Origin: Typha latifolia | Lineage: Eukaryota; Streptophyta; Magnoliopsida; Poales; Typhaceae | Direction: 5' to 3' | NCBI GenBank assembly: GCA_019914945.1 | Contig: CM034104.1 | Span: 2,420,501-2,484,500 of the forward strand | Length of the DNA: 64,000 nucleotides | Part shown: one piece after another, positions 1-11,736 of the stretch | How positions within the stretch are numbered: the stretch's first letter is position 1 | How the letters are laid out: the number at the start of each line of letters is the position of its first letter | The notes under the pieces: model-generated | What the model was told of the DNA's origin: nothing | Database searches by the model: none | Seen by the model: the letters and a program-made list of their open reading frames with translations, nothing else | Translations under genes and position numbers: made by a program

Positions 1-365
1 GGTGTCAACACAACCCTGTTATTTCCTTTTGTATCTCATTTCTTAGAACCATTTTTACAGTAATTTTTTTTCTGGAATTGGTAGTTCTTCCATTTAAATC
101 AAGGTTCTTCAGAACAGAAATCAAAAGTGATTGCCAAATTTAAAATTCAGAATCTTTCTACTTTTTCTTTTATAAATGCTGTCAATCTAGTTGTTAGATA
201 GTTTGTGTTCATCTTGACTTGGTCTTCAATATTGCTGAAAGTTGAATATCCTCTCCTGGCTCCAGTATAATCGAGCAGGTTATCTCTTGTCAAGTCCTGG
301 AGGTAATTAGCAGTTCAGAATTCTTTCCTTCACGTTGCTAAATATTTTGTTTTATTGCCCTTCAG

Positions 366-491
366 CTTCCTCGGATGCTTGAGACTGATGCCATTGCTCG
401 ATACTATGGCCTCGAGAAGGGAACCATTGTGAAAGTTTCATATGATGGAGAGCTTACTGGATCTCATGTCACGTACCGCTGTGTTTTATAG
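366..491 (+). CDS. NRPE5: Terminal exon of an RPB5-family RNA polymerase subunit, NRPE5 (Pol V) type
   Basis: The exon follows a pyrimidine-rich acceptor ending in CAG and encodes about 41 residues, starting [18 protein letters not shown] and ending SHVTYRCVL before TAG at 489-491. This is the C-terminal assembly domain of the shared eukaryotic polymerase subunit RPB5/RPABC1, which sits in the lower jaw of the enzyme. Plants have a general form (used by Pol I-IV), whose C-terminus reads like LKRGQVVKI with a GRYVTYR ending, and a Pol V-specific form with a DGELT-SHVTYRC-like end. The sequence here looks like the second, so I infer NRPE5, which acts in RNA-directed DNA methylation. Earlier exons lie left of the window and I see none in bases 1-365. 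Family assignment is firm; the Pol V subtype is from remembered family differences and is less sure. Confidence 0.75.
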   Translation, partial: LPRMLETDAIARYYGLEKGTIVKVSYDGELTGSHVTYRCVL

Positions 492-746
492 TGCCTATAT
501 GACTAACTGGTGTAACTAATGGCTACATGTGTTCTGAATAGTGATATGTTTTTGGGTTACATTTACCATGTCACTTTCTATATTCTTCTCTCTCAGAAAT
601 CTTCTACCAGAGTGAAACTAATACACTGTAATATTAATAACTATATCGTCTCTGTTGAAATTGGGAAATTCTCAGATCATAGAAAACGCTTCTATGATCT
701 GTACATGTTCAGATCATACATGTATGTTCAGATCATATATGTTCAT

Positions 747-793
747 AATCAATTCACACATGTATGTTCAGATCATACATGTGTGAATTGATT
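747..793. repeat. Perfect 20-bp inverted repeat (hairpin) downstream of NRPE5
   Basis: Bases 747-766 and 774-793 are exact reverse complements separated by a 7-nt loop. They sit in a stretch (about 700-790) where a motif like GTTCAGATCATACATGTATG recurs in near-tandem copies. It lies about 260 bp past the NRPE5-type stop codon and could be in that gene's 3' region or be the remnant of a small inverted-repeat transposon. An open frame running through it (519-791) does not look like a protein. Confidence 0.85.
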
Positions 794-1149
794 CTTGAAC
801 CTAAAACCTTCTAGACGATATGGGAGTCACGTTTCTAATGATGTACTCACTTTCCTCCTCCCTCTCCAAAAGTTTGAATGCAGTAAGTGCGTGCTCTTTT
901 AAGTTTCTATAACTGATGATTAATGGAGACTATGCTCATTGGATGAGATCAGGATGCAATAAATGAGCACATAACTTACAGCAAATATTGCAAAATGAAA
1001 ACGTACGAGTCAAAGGAAAGACCTGCAAAAAGAATCCGTCGTTGGTCATTTCCATGCACCTGAAACAGAATGTGAATAATTCCAAGCGTTACACTCATAA
1101 GAAAGGTCGGTTTCATTTTCTAGGAAGAAGACATAGGATGATGCATCAC

Positions 1150-1159
1150 TATATATATA
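1150..1159 (+). promoter_or_regulatory. Candidate TATA box of the annexin gene
   Basis: An alternating TATATATATA run lies 47 bp before the annexin start codon, close enough for a short 5' leader. It is the only strong TATA-like element in the spacer 492-1205. Nothing else coding is visible in that spacer. Confidence 0.4.
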
Positions 1160-1205
1160 TTAGCCTTAGAGGAAGAATTAGAAGATAAGTATAGAGAGAT
1201 TAAAA

Positions 1206-1279
1206 ATGGCTACACTTAGCGTTCCTGAGCCTGTTCCTTCCTCTATTGAAGATGCTGAGAATCTTAGGAAGGCATTTCA

Positions 1280-1329
<50 letters not shown>

Positions 1330-3295
1330 TTTTTTAATTTGTAGATGTATCTTTCAAAAATATTTGGTTTGGCATACTTCATAATTTTTTTTTAATTTCT
1401 TTTGTATGGATACTTCTCAAATCTAACTAACTATAATGATTCATTCTATATTAAAAAAACAAAAAAAAAATACTTTCATTCTTACTTTCTTTCATATTTA
1501 TTTCTTTTCGTCTACTAAATCACAAGCTTTTAAATAATTTATAGGTGTTGAAAAATAACCTAAATGGTATCCGTACAAAACCCATGAGCAGGGGATCGAG
1601 GGGTATACGTACAAAAAGCTTTTCTTCTCACAATTTTTAATTCGATCCCTGCATTTAGAAACATGTCAAGAAACCTTTGCATTTTCCACTGAATGAGCAG
1701 GATATAAACAGATAAGATTGTAAATAGTGAAAATGCATAATAAACATACAAGTGACTAAAGCTATGTAGTATTTAAATCAATAGAATTAAAGCTATGTAT
1801 CCAATCAACTATAGTATATTAGTTTATAACTCCAGATTAATGCTAGTTGCTTAAGCTTTGTTCACCATGATGGAAGCAGTTAGAATTGCCTACTTGTTTA
1901 TCAAAACTTAAGGAAAATTTTCATTTTTCTACTATAAGCTCTATAGTTTATGCATTTCATTACTCTGAAGATCATACTTGTGCTACTACTTCGTATATAT
2001 TCTATATTTCTCTTATGAATTCTTCAGCACTAGTTTGCTCATGTTTTCAGACTATGTGAACAGAGAACTTTTGATTTCTTGATCCCAGGATGGGGGACAG
2101 ATGAGAAGGCAGTGATTGCTATTTTAGCACACAGAGATGCAGCTCAGAGAAAGGAAATTATGTTGGCCTACGAAGAAAAATACAACGAAAATTTCATCAA
2201 GCGGCTCGAATCAGAACTGTCTGGAGATTTTGAGGTATCTATCTATGTAATGTTAAATATGTTATGTTCTTCCACATGTTACATTTCATAACCTTCACGG
2301 CCTGCAATTTTTCAATCTTATGACTCCTTATATTATTATCATATTTTCGTTATCCAGAGGGCAGTCTATCGCTGGATGTTCGAACCAGTTGAGCGCGAAG
2401 CGATCATGGCTAATATTGCAGTGAAGAGCAAGACTGTCGATTACCAAGTTATCATAGAAATAGCATGTGTGAATTCACCTAATGATCTTTTGGCAGTGAA
2501 GCAAGCCTACCAAATGCGCTATAAACGCTCGCTGGAAGAAGATATTGCTTCTCATACTACTGGAGATTTTCACAGGGTATGCTTTTCAGGAAATTTTCAT
2601 CAGACGCATTGCTTTTTTCTGAATCTTGGATTTTGAATGAATGCAGCTCCTGTTTGCATTGATGAGCACATACCGTTACGATGGCGAGGAGGTTAATGCT
2701 AACTTGGCTAAATCTGAGGCTAAGATTCTTCATGATGCTATCACAAAGGGTACCTATAACCATGAGGAAGTCATTAGAATCTTGTGCACTAGAAGCAAGG
2801 CACAGCTCAATGCTACGTTTAATCACTTTAAAGATGAATATGGGATTTCCATCACTAAGGTGAGATACTAATTACTTGCATTCTAAATCAAACATATGGC
2901 TAACTATTTTTCCAATATGGCTAGGCCTTGTCTTGTGAAACTCCTAATGATTTTGCGCTAGCACTGCGATCAGCAATTCGATGCATTGCCGATCCTCATA
3001 AATACTTTGTGAAGGTGAACAGATATGAATTAGATTTTTCAGAGTTCTCCTCATCATTCTCACACAATCTTTACTAATTTATATACGTTATTAGGTTCTG
3101 CGCAATGCACTGAACAAATCTGGCATAGATGAGGATGCACTCACTCGCGTTATCGTCATGCATGCGGAGAAAGATTTTAAGGAAATTAAGGAGAGATTTG
3201 AGAAAAGATCTAATGCTACTCTTGAGCATGCAATAGGCAAGGAGACTTCAGGGGATTACAAGGCATTCCTTCTTGCTTTAGTAGGGAATAACTGA
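1206..3295 (+). CDS. Annexin (plant annexin D3-like), 6 exons, 314 aa
   Basis: Exons are 1206-1281, 2089-2234, 2358-2576, 2647-2859, 2925-3014 and 3095-3295; all junctions are GT-AG and in phase, giving 314 residues, the normal annexin length. Annexins bind acidic membrane lipids in a calcium-dependent way and act in exocytosis, calcium transport and stress responses. The N-terminus [12 protein letters not shown] resembles plant annexin D3. Four annexin repeats are seen. Repeat 1 carries the type II calcium loop GWGTDE near residue 26, with the acidic partner in SGDFE. The histidine seen in peroxidase-like plant annexins is present ([11 protein letters not shown]). In repeat 4 the usual GTDE loop reads GIDE, so calcium binding there may be weakened (inference). 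Intron 1 (about 0.8 kb) begins directly with a (TC)n tract. The start is the first ATG after the TATA-like run and matches the family N-terminus. Confidence 0.93.
1283..1323 (+). repeat. (TC)n microsatellite at the annexin intron 1 donor
   Basis: About 20 TC units begin inside the GT of the 5' splice site of annexin intron 1. In the sense strand the tract is pure pyrimidine. Confidence 0.95.
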
Positions 3296-5285
3296 ACAGT
3301 GTTTCCTATTTCCCTCCATTTGCATTGCTACCTGTCTTTCTTAGTTATTTCCTCTAGTTTAATAGTGTGTCAAAGAACTCAAAAGATTGGATGGAGTTGT
3401 TGGTCTCGAGACAATGTCTTGTTCCTATGTTGGTCATTAGTTTTATAGTTCTTCTTGTCATCAATGTTAATGCTTGCTTGTTACATTGAATCAAATCACC
3501 TTTCAAGTGTCTGCTCAGATCGTTCGTCAGATCTCTGAAGATTCTCTAGCAAGACTTTCAGCATTGGCTTTCATAGTCATTAAATTTTGGGTTAAGAACA
3601 TCTAGACCCCATGAATTATTATCCATTTTTATATGGATACTTTGACCGCATTGACTATCTAATGGTCATGTGATATTTTTTTATTAAGAAATTTAAACAA
3701 ACACTTAATAGAAGGAGTCCAGATATAATTATTCCCAAATTCTAAAAACTGGTGAAATTCATAGACTTAAATTATAGAATTGGTTGATGGATGGTATGAC
3801 CCAAGTTTTATAACCATGGTATGGTGTTCTCAATGCAATTTTAAATGGTCACTGGTGGAGGTGTGTATTGGGGGAGTTATCAGATTAATTCTTCATCCTA
3901 ATTGAAGAAAAAAAAATGGCAAATTAAAACTCAAGATGAGAACAAAGGCTTTGGTAAACCATCGCTTTCTGGATGAAATTCTTATGTCACATTAGAAAAC
4001 TCTTAACAGCAGTAGTTTTAGTTTTGTGTCTATCTCACTCTCTTATAGCCAGCGAATAGTTTGATGGGGATGAGGGAAGGGATAAAGAGCACAAATGGGT
4101 CAAGAATCAGGAGGAGATCGCAGGGAAATTTGCCTTCTCTATCACTTGATCTCCTAATAGATTCTGGAAAGGACCTAAAATGATCTCATTTCTCAAACAA
4201 GTTGGAGATTAAAAGAAAAGGATTGGAGCCCAGCGTCACAGGATCTGGAGGTAGGATTTAGGTGGGTCCCTCGCCACCCACACATTGGACTCATTCCATG
4301 TTACATATTACTACCACTACTGTACTACCATTATTATTATTATAAACAATCTAAAACTGTAGGCCCTCTCTAACAATTTCTAACACTCAATTCCTGCTCA
4401 ACTAATTTCTCAGTGAAAATGTTAAGAATATATTATAATCCCAACCTCAAGTTTAAAAGTTAGTAAGACTGGTGGCTTAGAATAATATTACATCCTTCTT
4501 ACTAAACCAGATGAATTTTAATAGTCTCTCCTATTGGTGGGTGAATTCTGCTTCACAATAATAGGAAAAACTATTGAAAAATATTAAGTGAGCTAACTTC
4601 GCAACCGAAGTGCCACTAGTTCAATTGTGTTTATTTTGCCCTTGATAACTATTCTGCCCTTTTAAATTTCTTATCGTCGGTATGTCTTGTAACTTCTTTT
4701 CCAATTAATAGAGAATCGCAATCTTGTTTGCCAAACATTATATTTTACTTATTTTTACTTTGTCGCAATCCAAAAAATAGGTGTATTGCTTGTGAAGCGA
4801 ACGGCTGGCTTAACTTTGCTACTTGGAAGTTGAGCGCCGCGCGGTATTATCGGAGAGGACTAAAATGGTTCTTAAATTATAAAACATAATAAGAAAAACT
4901 TATTGTAAGGTTAAAGAAAAGGTTGGTTGTATATATATAAATCATTATAATTTGAAACAGGTAGGAGAAGCATGGCAGACCCACTTGGGGTAGCCCAGTA
5001 ATCTTAATAGAACTTTTATGGTTGCAGAAGAAAACTAAGAGTAATTAGTGTGGGGTCGCCCTTGACACGATTTGAGAAAGGGAGAGGAGAAAAAATTAAT
5101 TAAAACGAAAGTGATGGTGCCTTTGCTTGCTCCCTTATTCAAAGCTTTATGGGTCATCGAGGAGGAATTCCTGTGAAGATATGGAGCAAATCTGGTCGGA
5201 TCTTGCTTTCCAAAACGCGGGATTTGGTTGTTGTTTATATATCTCTCCTTTCCCTTTCCCTTCCTCATATCTAACCGAATCCTTC
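3296..5285. other. Intergenic spacer, annexin to response regulator
   Basis: This 2-kb AT-rich spacer holds the annexin 3' region on the left and the response-regulator promoter on the right. I see no open frame with family resemblance, no RNA gene and no clear transposon ends. Frames near 5035-5615 are artefacts of the neighbouring (CT)n repeat. Confidence 0.6.
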
Positions 5286-5292
5286 TATAAAC
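5286..5292 (+). promoter_or_regulatory. Candidate TATA box of the response regulator
   Basis: TATAAAC lies 169 bp before the ATG at 5455. Initiation about 30 bp downstream would give a roughly 140-nt leader consisting mostly of the (CT)n tract. Confidence 0.4.
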
Positions 5293-5345
5293 AAAGCCAT
5301 TCCACTGCCTATTTCCCCACACCTCACCCCTCCTTTCTCTCTCCT

Positions 5346-5351
<6 letters not shown>

Positions 5352-5435
<84 letters not shown>
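5352..5435 (+). repeat. (CT)n microsatellite in the response-regulator 5' leader
   Basis: About 42 CT units end 19 nt before the start codon. Such leader CT tracts can be bound by GAGA-binding (BPC/BBR-type) factors on the other strand in plants; that is family knowledge, not shown here. Confidence 0.95.
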
Positions 5436-5437
<2 letters not shown>

Positions 5438-5454
5438 TCCTGTGAGTTGCTACA

Positions 5455-6414
5455 ATGGCGATTTCCGCAGAGACCCAGTTCCATGTTTTGGCTGTGGATG
5501 ATAGCCTCCTCGATAGGAAGCTAATTGAGAGCCTTCTCAGGACCTCATCATACCAAGGTATAAATTCTGATCTAAAAATGACACCTTTTTTTTTTTCTAG
5601 TTTTGATTTCTTCACTGGTCTTATGTTCTAACTTATCTATTGGGGTAGTTACTACTGTGGATTCTGGGAGCAAGGCTTTGGAGTTTCTTGGTCTACAGGA
5701 TGAGAAAGCAAGCCCACTTTCTTCTTCTTCTTCTTCTCCTCAAGATCAGCAGGTAAATTTGTTATTGAGTTCTCTAACTTGGAATAGTTGGGTGAATTGT
5801 GAGAAGGTGTTTATTGATGAATTGTGTTGGTTTTGTTTCTCTCTGGGTCTCAGGATATTGCGGTGAATTTGATTATTACTGACTATTGCATGCCTGGAAT
5901 GACTGGGTATGATCTCCTCAAAAAGATTAAGGTACAAACTACTACTTTTTAAAAGAAAAATTGGCATTGCTTTCATGGTTGTTCTTTAGAGGAAATCTTA
6001 TTGGATTGTTTTATTTCTGAATTAGGAATCATCATCTCTTAAAGACATCCCTGTGGTGATCATGTCGTCTGAGAATGTCCCTTCCAGGATCAACAGGTGA
6101 ATTTTGATTTGATGGACCACCCACAAAAGTTCTCTTAAATTTATTTTTATAGAGATAGTTTTGTCTCATGATTGTGTTAACTTTTTTTTTCCTCAAACAG
6201 ATGCTTGGAAGAAGGGGCAGATGAATTCTTTCTTAAGCCTGTACAGCTCTCAGATGTGAATAGACTCAAACCCCACATAATGAAGAGCAGATCTAAGGAG
6301 CAACTGATGCAAAGCAACAACAACAGCACTGGAAGCAAGAGAAAGGCAACAGAGGATGAGATTTGTTATCAAAGAACAAGGCCAAGATATATCAACAGTG
6401 TCACAGTGCTGTGA
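5455..6414 (+). CDS. Type-A response regulator (cytokinin signalling), 5 exons, 189 aa
   Basis: Exons are 5455-5557, 5649-5752, 5854-5931, 6026-6096 and 6201-6414, all in phase. The protein is one receiver domain (about residues 9-140) plus a short basic/polar tail, with no Myb-like output domain, which defines the type-A class. Type-A regulators take phosphate from His-phosphotransfer proteins and dampen cytokinin responses in the nucleus and cytosol. Key residues are visible: acidic pair D15-D16 in [12 protein letters not shown], phospho-acceptor D79 in [11 protein letters not shown], and K131 in FFLKPV. The N-terminal [17 protein letters not shown] and [17 protein letters not shown] resemble the ARR8/ARR9 and rice RR9/10 subgroup. 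A serine run coded by TCT repeats interrupts the loop after residue 55. The gene converges on the minus-strand strictosidine-synthase-like gene. Confidence 0.93.
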
Positions 6415-7369
6415 TACTTTAAAAAAAAAGTTTTGTTTATTTATATTCCACTTCCTTTCTAATTTTGTACTGATAGTTTCTTTACTATCTGCTACTTTTC
6501 TTAATTTGGATAAAGATATAGGGAAGCATGAGAATCATATAAATGCGAATTTTCATCAGAATCCAATTTTGTTGTGCTAAGCAATCAAGAGGGAAAGATT
6601 TGCCTGTAAATATAGCAATTGAGGAATGAACATTGTACTGAGAGAATTGCTTTTGGGAAAAGCAGATGCTTTGCTATTTCAATTCTAATTTTATATTTTC
6701 TTTCCTAGGCTATCACAATAAAAAGTGGTTGTTGCTTTTATTTCTATATAGTTTCTAAGGAAAAGAAAACTTGGTATAGAAATCAAATCTCCTTTTAAAT
6801 CAAATTTACTTGTAAACTAATAGCTATATTTGATATCCAAATTAGCTCACAAGCAAAGGCTTTGAAGTAGAAGTGGTCCAAGGTTATGATTGCCTCGAAT
6901 CCAAAATGGCCGACATCGAATTCCACCATAAAGATTTGACTTGGGACATAGCACAGTGTTTGAAGGTATCAAACAATTTGAAGAGACAGTGAAGGGTGAG
7001 ATCAAGTTGTTGGCTATCATCAAGTTTTGGAATAGTTGCAGGCCTATTTGAAGGGCATCAATCAATTTGTCCACTCCTTGCTTGGATTAAAATCAATGTG
7101 GTCCTCTTTGAAGTTTGAAGGGAACAAATATATTAGGTAAAATTTAGAGAACTTTCATTTAATACTACTTAACCTCTTTGTAGTTCTAATAGATATGCAA
7201 CTGATATGAAATAAATGTAACACTAGAGAATTTTCGACAAAAGAATAAATCTATTTTTATTCTGTTTGTTGTGAAATAAAAAGAGCATCTTAGATTTATC
7301 TTTTCAAATCATGAATGTAAAAGTTCAAGAAGACAACTTAAATTGTAGTAGCTCAACTATAAGGAAGTA
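6415..7369. other. Convergent intergenic region
   Basis: This lies between the 3' ends of the response regulator and the strictosidine-synthase-like gene. It is AT-rich and probably contains both 3' UTRs; no coding region, RNA gene or repeat of note is seen. Confidence 0.55.
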
Positions 7370-10300
7370 TCAGTTAGTTGGTTTAGGAGGGAGAGTGTAA
7401 ACTCCAAGAGAAGGCATAACAACAGACCCAACCCACAACCTTCCATTCTCTTCATCTACTTCACTAATGAAGCTTAGCTTCCTCCCAGCAGAGCCTTCCA
7501 GTACTTCCAAAACCTCACCCTCTTCACTAAACCTCAGTGCCATCACCTGTGAGTGTGAACCAAATCCACTCAACAAAGATGACACTCTTTGGATTAGCCC
7601 AAGTGGTACTCTAAGCAGCACTTGTCTTAGCCAAGGAAGAGAGAGAGACCATTCCACAAGCTTCCCTCTCTTGGAGTGGATTGCCACCCAGAACCCTCCT
7701 CTTGGGCTTCTCTTGATGTTGTCTGGAAACCCTGGGAGCTGGGCAATTACCTCAAAAGTTGAGGCTTTTGGGGGCTGAAGCCAGTACTTCAGGATTCTGC
7801 AAGTGGTGGTCTCTGCAATTAGGAGGAAAGAGCCATCTTTACTAAGTGCTACCCCATTGGGGAAGGACATGGCATCCAGGAGGACTTGGACTTCTTTGCT
7901 GGTTGGGTCAAACTTCAACAGCCTCCCAGTTTTGTCACCTGATATGACTGCTGTCAAGAATTGCCTGAAGGAAAAAAAATGGGAGAGAGAAAAAATAAAA
8001 ATTGTGATAAAAATTAATGAATCAAGCTTGTCTCAGTTATAAAAGACTGTCAGGCTGATTGATAAAGCTCGAGCCAGGTTGATTATTTTGACAGCCCAGC
8101 CCTTGACTCATCCCACTGTTGTCTCTAAGAATAAATATTTCATTCTAGGAGATGATAAATATATTGAAGAGATATATATTTTTATTATTTAAAAAATTAA
8201 TTTATATTATTTTAGATACATCAAAAAACTTATCTAATATTTTACTATTTTATCTATAATGAGGATCTTCAAATTTGACATTTAATTTATTAAATATGAT
8301 AAAAAGAATAATAATTAGTTAAGCGCTTAAATTGAAAGTATAATATAGTTTTATACAATCGAGCCAAATCAAACATAAGTAAAATATAATTAACTCTAAA
8401 ATATATGTTAAGAATGAGATAACATTTTTTTTTCTCCATTCTAGAAGTCTTACCTAAAGCATTATTTAGTGCTTTGGTGGACCTACCACCACCTTCTTAA
8501 AACAAAAAGAAAGAAGTTAATAGAAAGGCATGCAATCTAGTGCTCTTTTTTAGTAGACAAAGAGATTTGGATATAAGATATTGTTTGTATACCTTCTTTG
8601 GTAGAATGTGCTGCTATCTGTGAAGTAGATTACTCCACTATCCTGATCAATATCCAAGCTATTGGTGAAGGAGAATGGAATGCCTTGCGCTTGTGTTGCA
8701 ATTGGTATTGTGGCATTCTCCTTCGGCTTCACTAATAGAAGCCCCAGGTATGCATCTGCAACAAAGAGTTCTCCAGTCTTCTCATTAAATTTGAGGCCCA
8801 ATGGACGACCACACTCATGCTCTAGGTTTGGGTTTTTAGAGCCTCTGCATTTATCCAACCTGGACAAATAAGCCACATAGTTCATCAGCATTTTTAAAAA
8901 AGGAAAACCACAAATTAATTGACAATATCATTTATATATCAACAACAAAATAAAAACTTACCGTTTGTTTTTGTTATGAGTATTTATAGATTATGATTCA
9001 ACCCCCTCCATTTTATTTTTATTGCCTCAAAAATACTATGTGTTACTTTTCTTAATCGAAGATTACTATATACCGAATGTTTGAAGTTAGTTTGAAGGTG
9101 AGTTAAACATTTTTTATGAGATCGGCACGGAATGCTAACACATTCAGACGTGCAAAATGTCGTCGAACGCATCAGCAGATCAAAGATGAATTTCAACTTG
9201 CTTTTCTTTTTGGAAACATATATACAAGAGATTTCTAAGGATTGACATGAATTTAAAGGCTATAGAGCACTTTTATTGAAAATATGAGAGGACCTTAAAG
9301 AACAGAAGAGTATTTTATACGTATTTGATCATGACCAAGTTTACTATGTTACAGACTGTGTTTACTTTTGCCTCGATGGTCAATGAGGCGGCTCTTGAAC
9401 CTCGAGAATTATTGAGGTTGGTATCAAGCACAGAAAATGATGTATTGAAAGGGATCAAAGAAATCATTTTAGAGATAATTGTAGGCATCACTAGTTTTCA
9501 TAGTACTTGGTTTGATCTAAGAGAAAAAATTCGTGATACTTTAGCCTTAGTTAATAAGCAGTTTTTTAAACGTAAAATGTTCTTGTATTTGTGTATGCTT
9601 TTGTGTATTATATTTGATTTTTCAAATGAGTTTTAATTTGAGAAACATCATCTAGATTGATATTAAAATTTTCAGTGACAATGAAGGCAAAACATCAGGG
9701 TCAAATGATAAAAACTATAGGGTGCAAATTATAGATTTTAGTGAAGCAATGCTTGTTTCATAGAGATGAATTTCCTAAAGAGAAGAAAGTTGCATCCTCT
9801 GAAAAAGAAATAGAAACTAAAAGGAGGTTTAACTTGACCTCCATGTTTATAATGGCATTGCCAAGAAGAAGAAGAGAAGAAGAAGAGAAGAAGTAGTAGA
9901 AGAAGAAGAAGAAGAAGAAGAAAACAAATTCATTTCTTGCAACTATAGCATGTGGCAGTCTTCAATTTATCAAATTAGTTTAAAAGTTGGTGCAACTTGA
10001 ACTGATGCATGTGACATTCAAGGGCTGCTAATTAAATATGAAATATTGTGGATAGAGGAATTTTTTTTCTTTCTTTTGTTAATATAGAGGAAGTTAAGCC
10101 TAAGAAAAAAAAATTCCCATCCTATTACTAAAAGAAGAAGAAAAATTCATTTAAAACAATGTCATATCTCTGGAGCTTTTACAATTTAATTACATTTAAT
10201 TTTTTAATTTAACATTTAAAATTGAGTGCATGTATTTTCTATAAGTGATGATGTATATTCTATTATAATAAAGTGCATAATAGAACCCATTGTTATAAAT

Positions 10301-11388
10301 AATGGGTTAGCTGTCATAAACTAGCCATGTGTTAGTTGAGCTGATCCATGCTTGAAGTCCATCTCAAGTAGATGGGAGTAATTAATTACTTCCATTATAC
10401 CAATAAATCATGCTCAAGCAAGTTAAAAGGGCTCATTTTGTATCAGTATTAACTTAAATCTCAATGACAAGAAATACTCATTTAATTGCCCATGCACAAG
10501 TTTATAACTCATTTAATAAATATGAAAATAAATATTCTTGTCATGATGTAATTTAATAGGATTTTTTTAATGAATAAATAATTTAATAGTGATTGATCAC
10601 CAACATATCACTTTCTAAGGACCACATCAACAGCTCAAAAAATGGATGATTCCTTGCAACACAATTCCTTTTACCTTTTCTTTTGAGTGTTCTAAAATGT
10701 AAACGTAGTTACTAAATGTACATGGCCTATATATTTACTGCCCTCTAGATAATTTCATAAGATATTGTTTGGCCAAGAAGTCAAGATCATGAGAAGCATA
10801 TAAAACTCATCAAGACTATTAGAGGGAGAGACTTTAGATGTATCAAAGACTTTCTTTTATGGTGACCACATTAGTTTATATATATATAGGAGATCTATAG
10901 ATTAGTATCACGAGGTGATATATATGTCTACCTAACAATATTTTTAAATGCAATCGTACATCCCCATGATATTTGATATCTAAGTTATGGGAAATTCCAA
11001 CGTCCAATTTAATTTAGGGTTTTCATTGGCATGTATATATACTCCTAAAACGCTTTCAATAATCTTCTGAATTTTGTATTTGCATGCATATATACCCTTC
11101 AAAATCTGGCCTATTTTTGTATAGATATCATTCTAGTTGCATTTCGATAATTATATGTTAAAAGATGAAAAGATATATATATATTTATATATATACCCTT
11201 AATTAAGAGTAATAGATACAAAAAAGAAATCAAGCTATTCTTATCTTTTTACTCTTAAATAGATGAAAAAGTGCCTTCTAGTAATTATATTTTTAAGAGA
11301 CATGCCATCAAGCTTTGTGCAACTTATGAAACATAGTTTCTTGTAAAACTTTTGAGATCTATTCTTTCCTATCATGTATCAATGAACA

Positions 11389-11467
<79 letters not shown>

Positions 11468-11736
11468 CACAAATGAGGAGTAGATGAAGCAAACTCGATC
11501 CATCTATCTTCTATCTCTTGCCACTTCAATATACGGCCATCGGATACGCCGGTATATGGCCCTTCTCCGTTCCCGTCGAAGGCGAAGCTCTCCGGGCCGT
11601 TGACGCCATCGAGTGATATAATCTCGAGCTCGTCGTCCTTCAGACGGGAGACCTCGAAATTGCGACGAGAATCCAATGATAAGATCACTGAAACAACTAC
11701 TATGGCAGTAGCAACCAATACTAATTTGGTGTTCAT
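7370..11736 (-). CDS. Strictosidine synthase-like protein (six-bladed beta-propeller), 3 exons, 375 aa
   Basis: Exons on the minus strand are 11736-11471, 8859-8593 and 7964-7370, in phase, giving 375 residues, the usual length for this family. The N-terminus MNTKLVLVATAIVVVSVILSL is a signal anchor or signal peptide (residues 4-22). The propeller begins at GPESFAFDGNGEGPYTGVSDGRILKW and includes CGRPLGLKFNEKTGELFVADAYLGLL, FTNSLDIDQDSGVIYFTDSS and FPNGVALSKDGSFLLIAETTTCRI, all family signatures. True strictosidine synthases condense tryptamine with secologanin. Plant SSL relatives such as this are widespread, generally lack that activity, and are treated as secretory-pathway hydrolase-like proteins, so the substrate here is unknown. 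Intron 1 is 2.6 kb and begins with a palindromic microsatellite. The start chosen is the first ATG that leads straight into the hydrophobic anchor. Confidence 0.9.
8860..11470 (-). other. Intron 1 of the strictosidine-synthase-like gene
   Basis: The 2.6-kb AT-rich intron holds a GAA-rich microsatellite at about 9863-9924 and a compound microsatellite at its 5' end. An open frame at 9325-9636 has no family resemblance I can name and is not called as a gene. Confidence 0.7.
11389..11464. repeat. Palindromic compound microsatellite (CT)11(AT)8(AG)19
   Basis: On the plus strand the order is CT, AT, AG, so at least 60 bp forms a perfect palindrome. On the transcribed minus strand it starts directly after the donor GTGAGT of intron 1 (11470-11465) as (CT)19(AT)8(AG)11. 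Confidence 0.95.

Noticed and set aside
519..791. 90-residue frame after the NRPE5-type stop
   Set aside because: It runs through the hairpin and direct repeats and its residues mirror those repeats; it is not protein-like.
5035..5615. Open frames with long Arg-Glu or Ser-Leu repeats
   Set aside because: They are six-frame readings of the (CT)n microsatellite in the response-regulator leader; the same applies to frames at 1200-1382, 25014-25238 and 26832-27161.
9325..9636. 103-residue plus-strand frame in intron 1 of the SSL gene
   Set aside because: No motif, no splice or promoter context and no family resemblance; AT-rich sequence often leaves such frames by chance.
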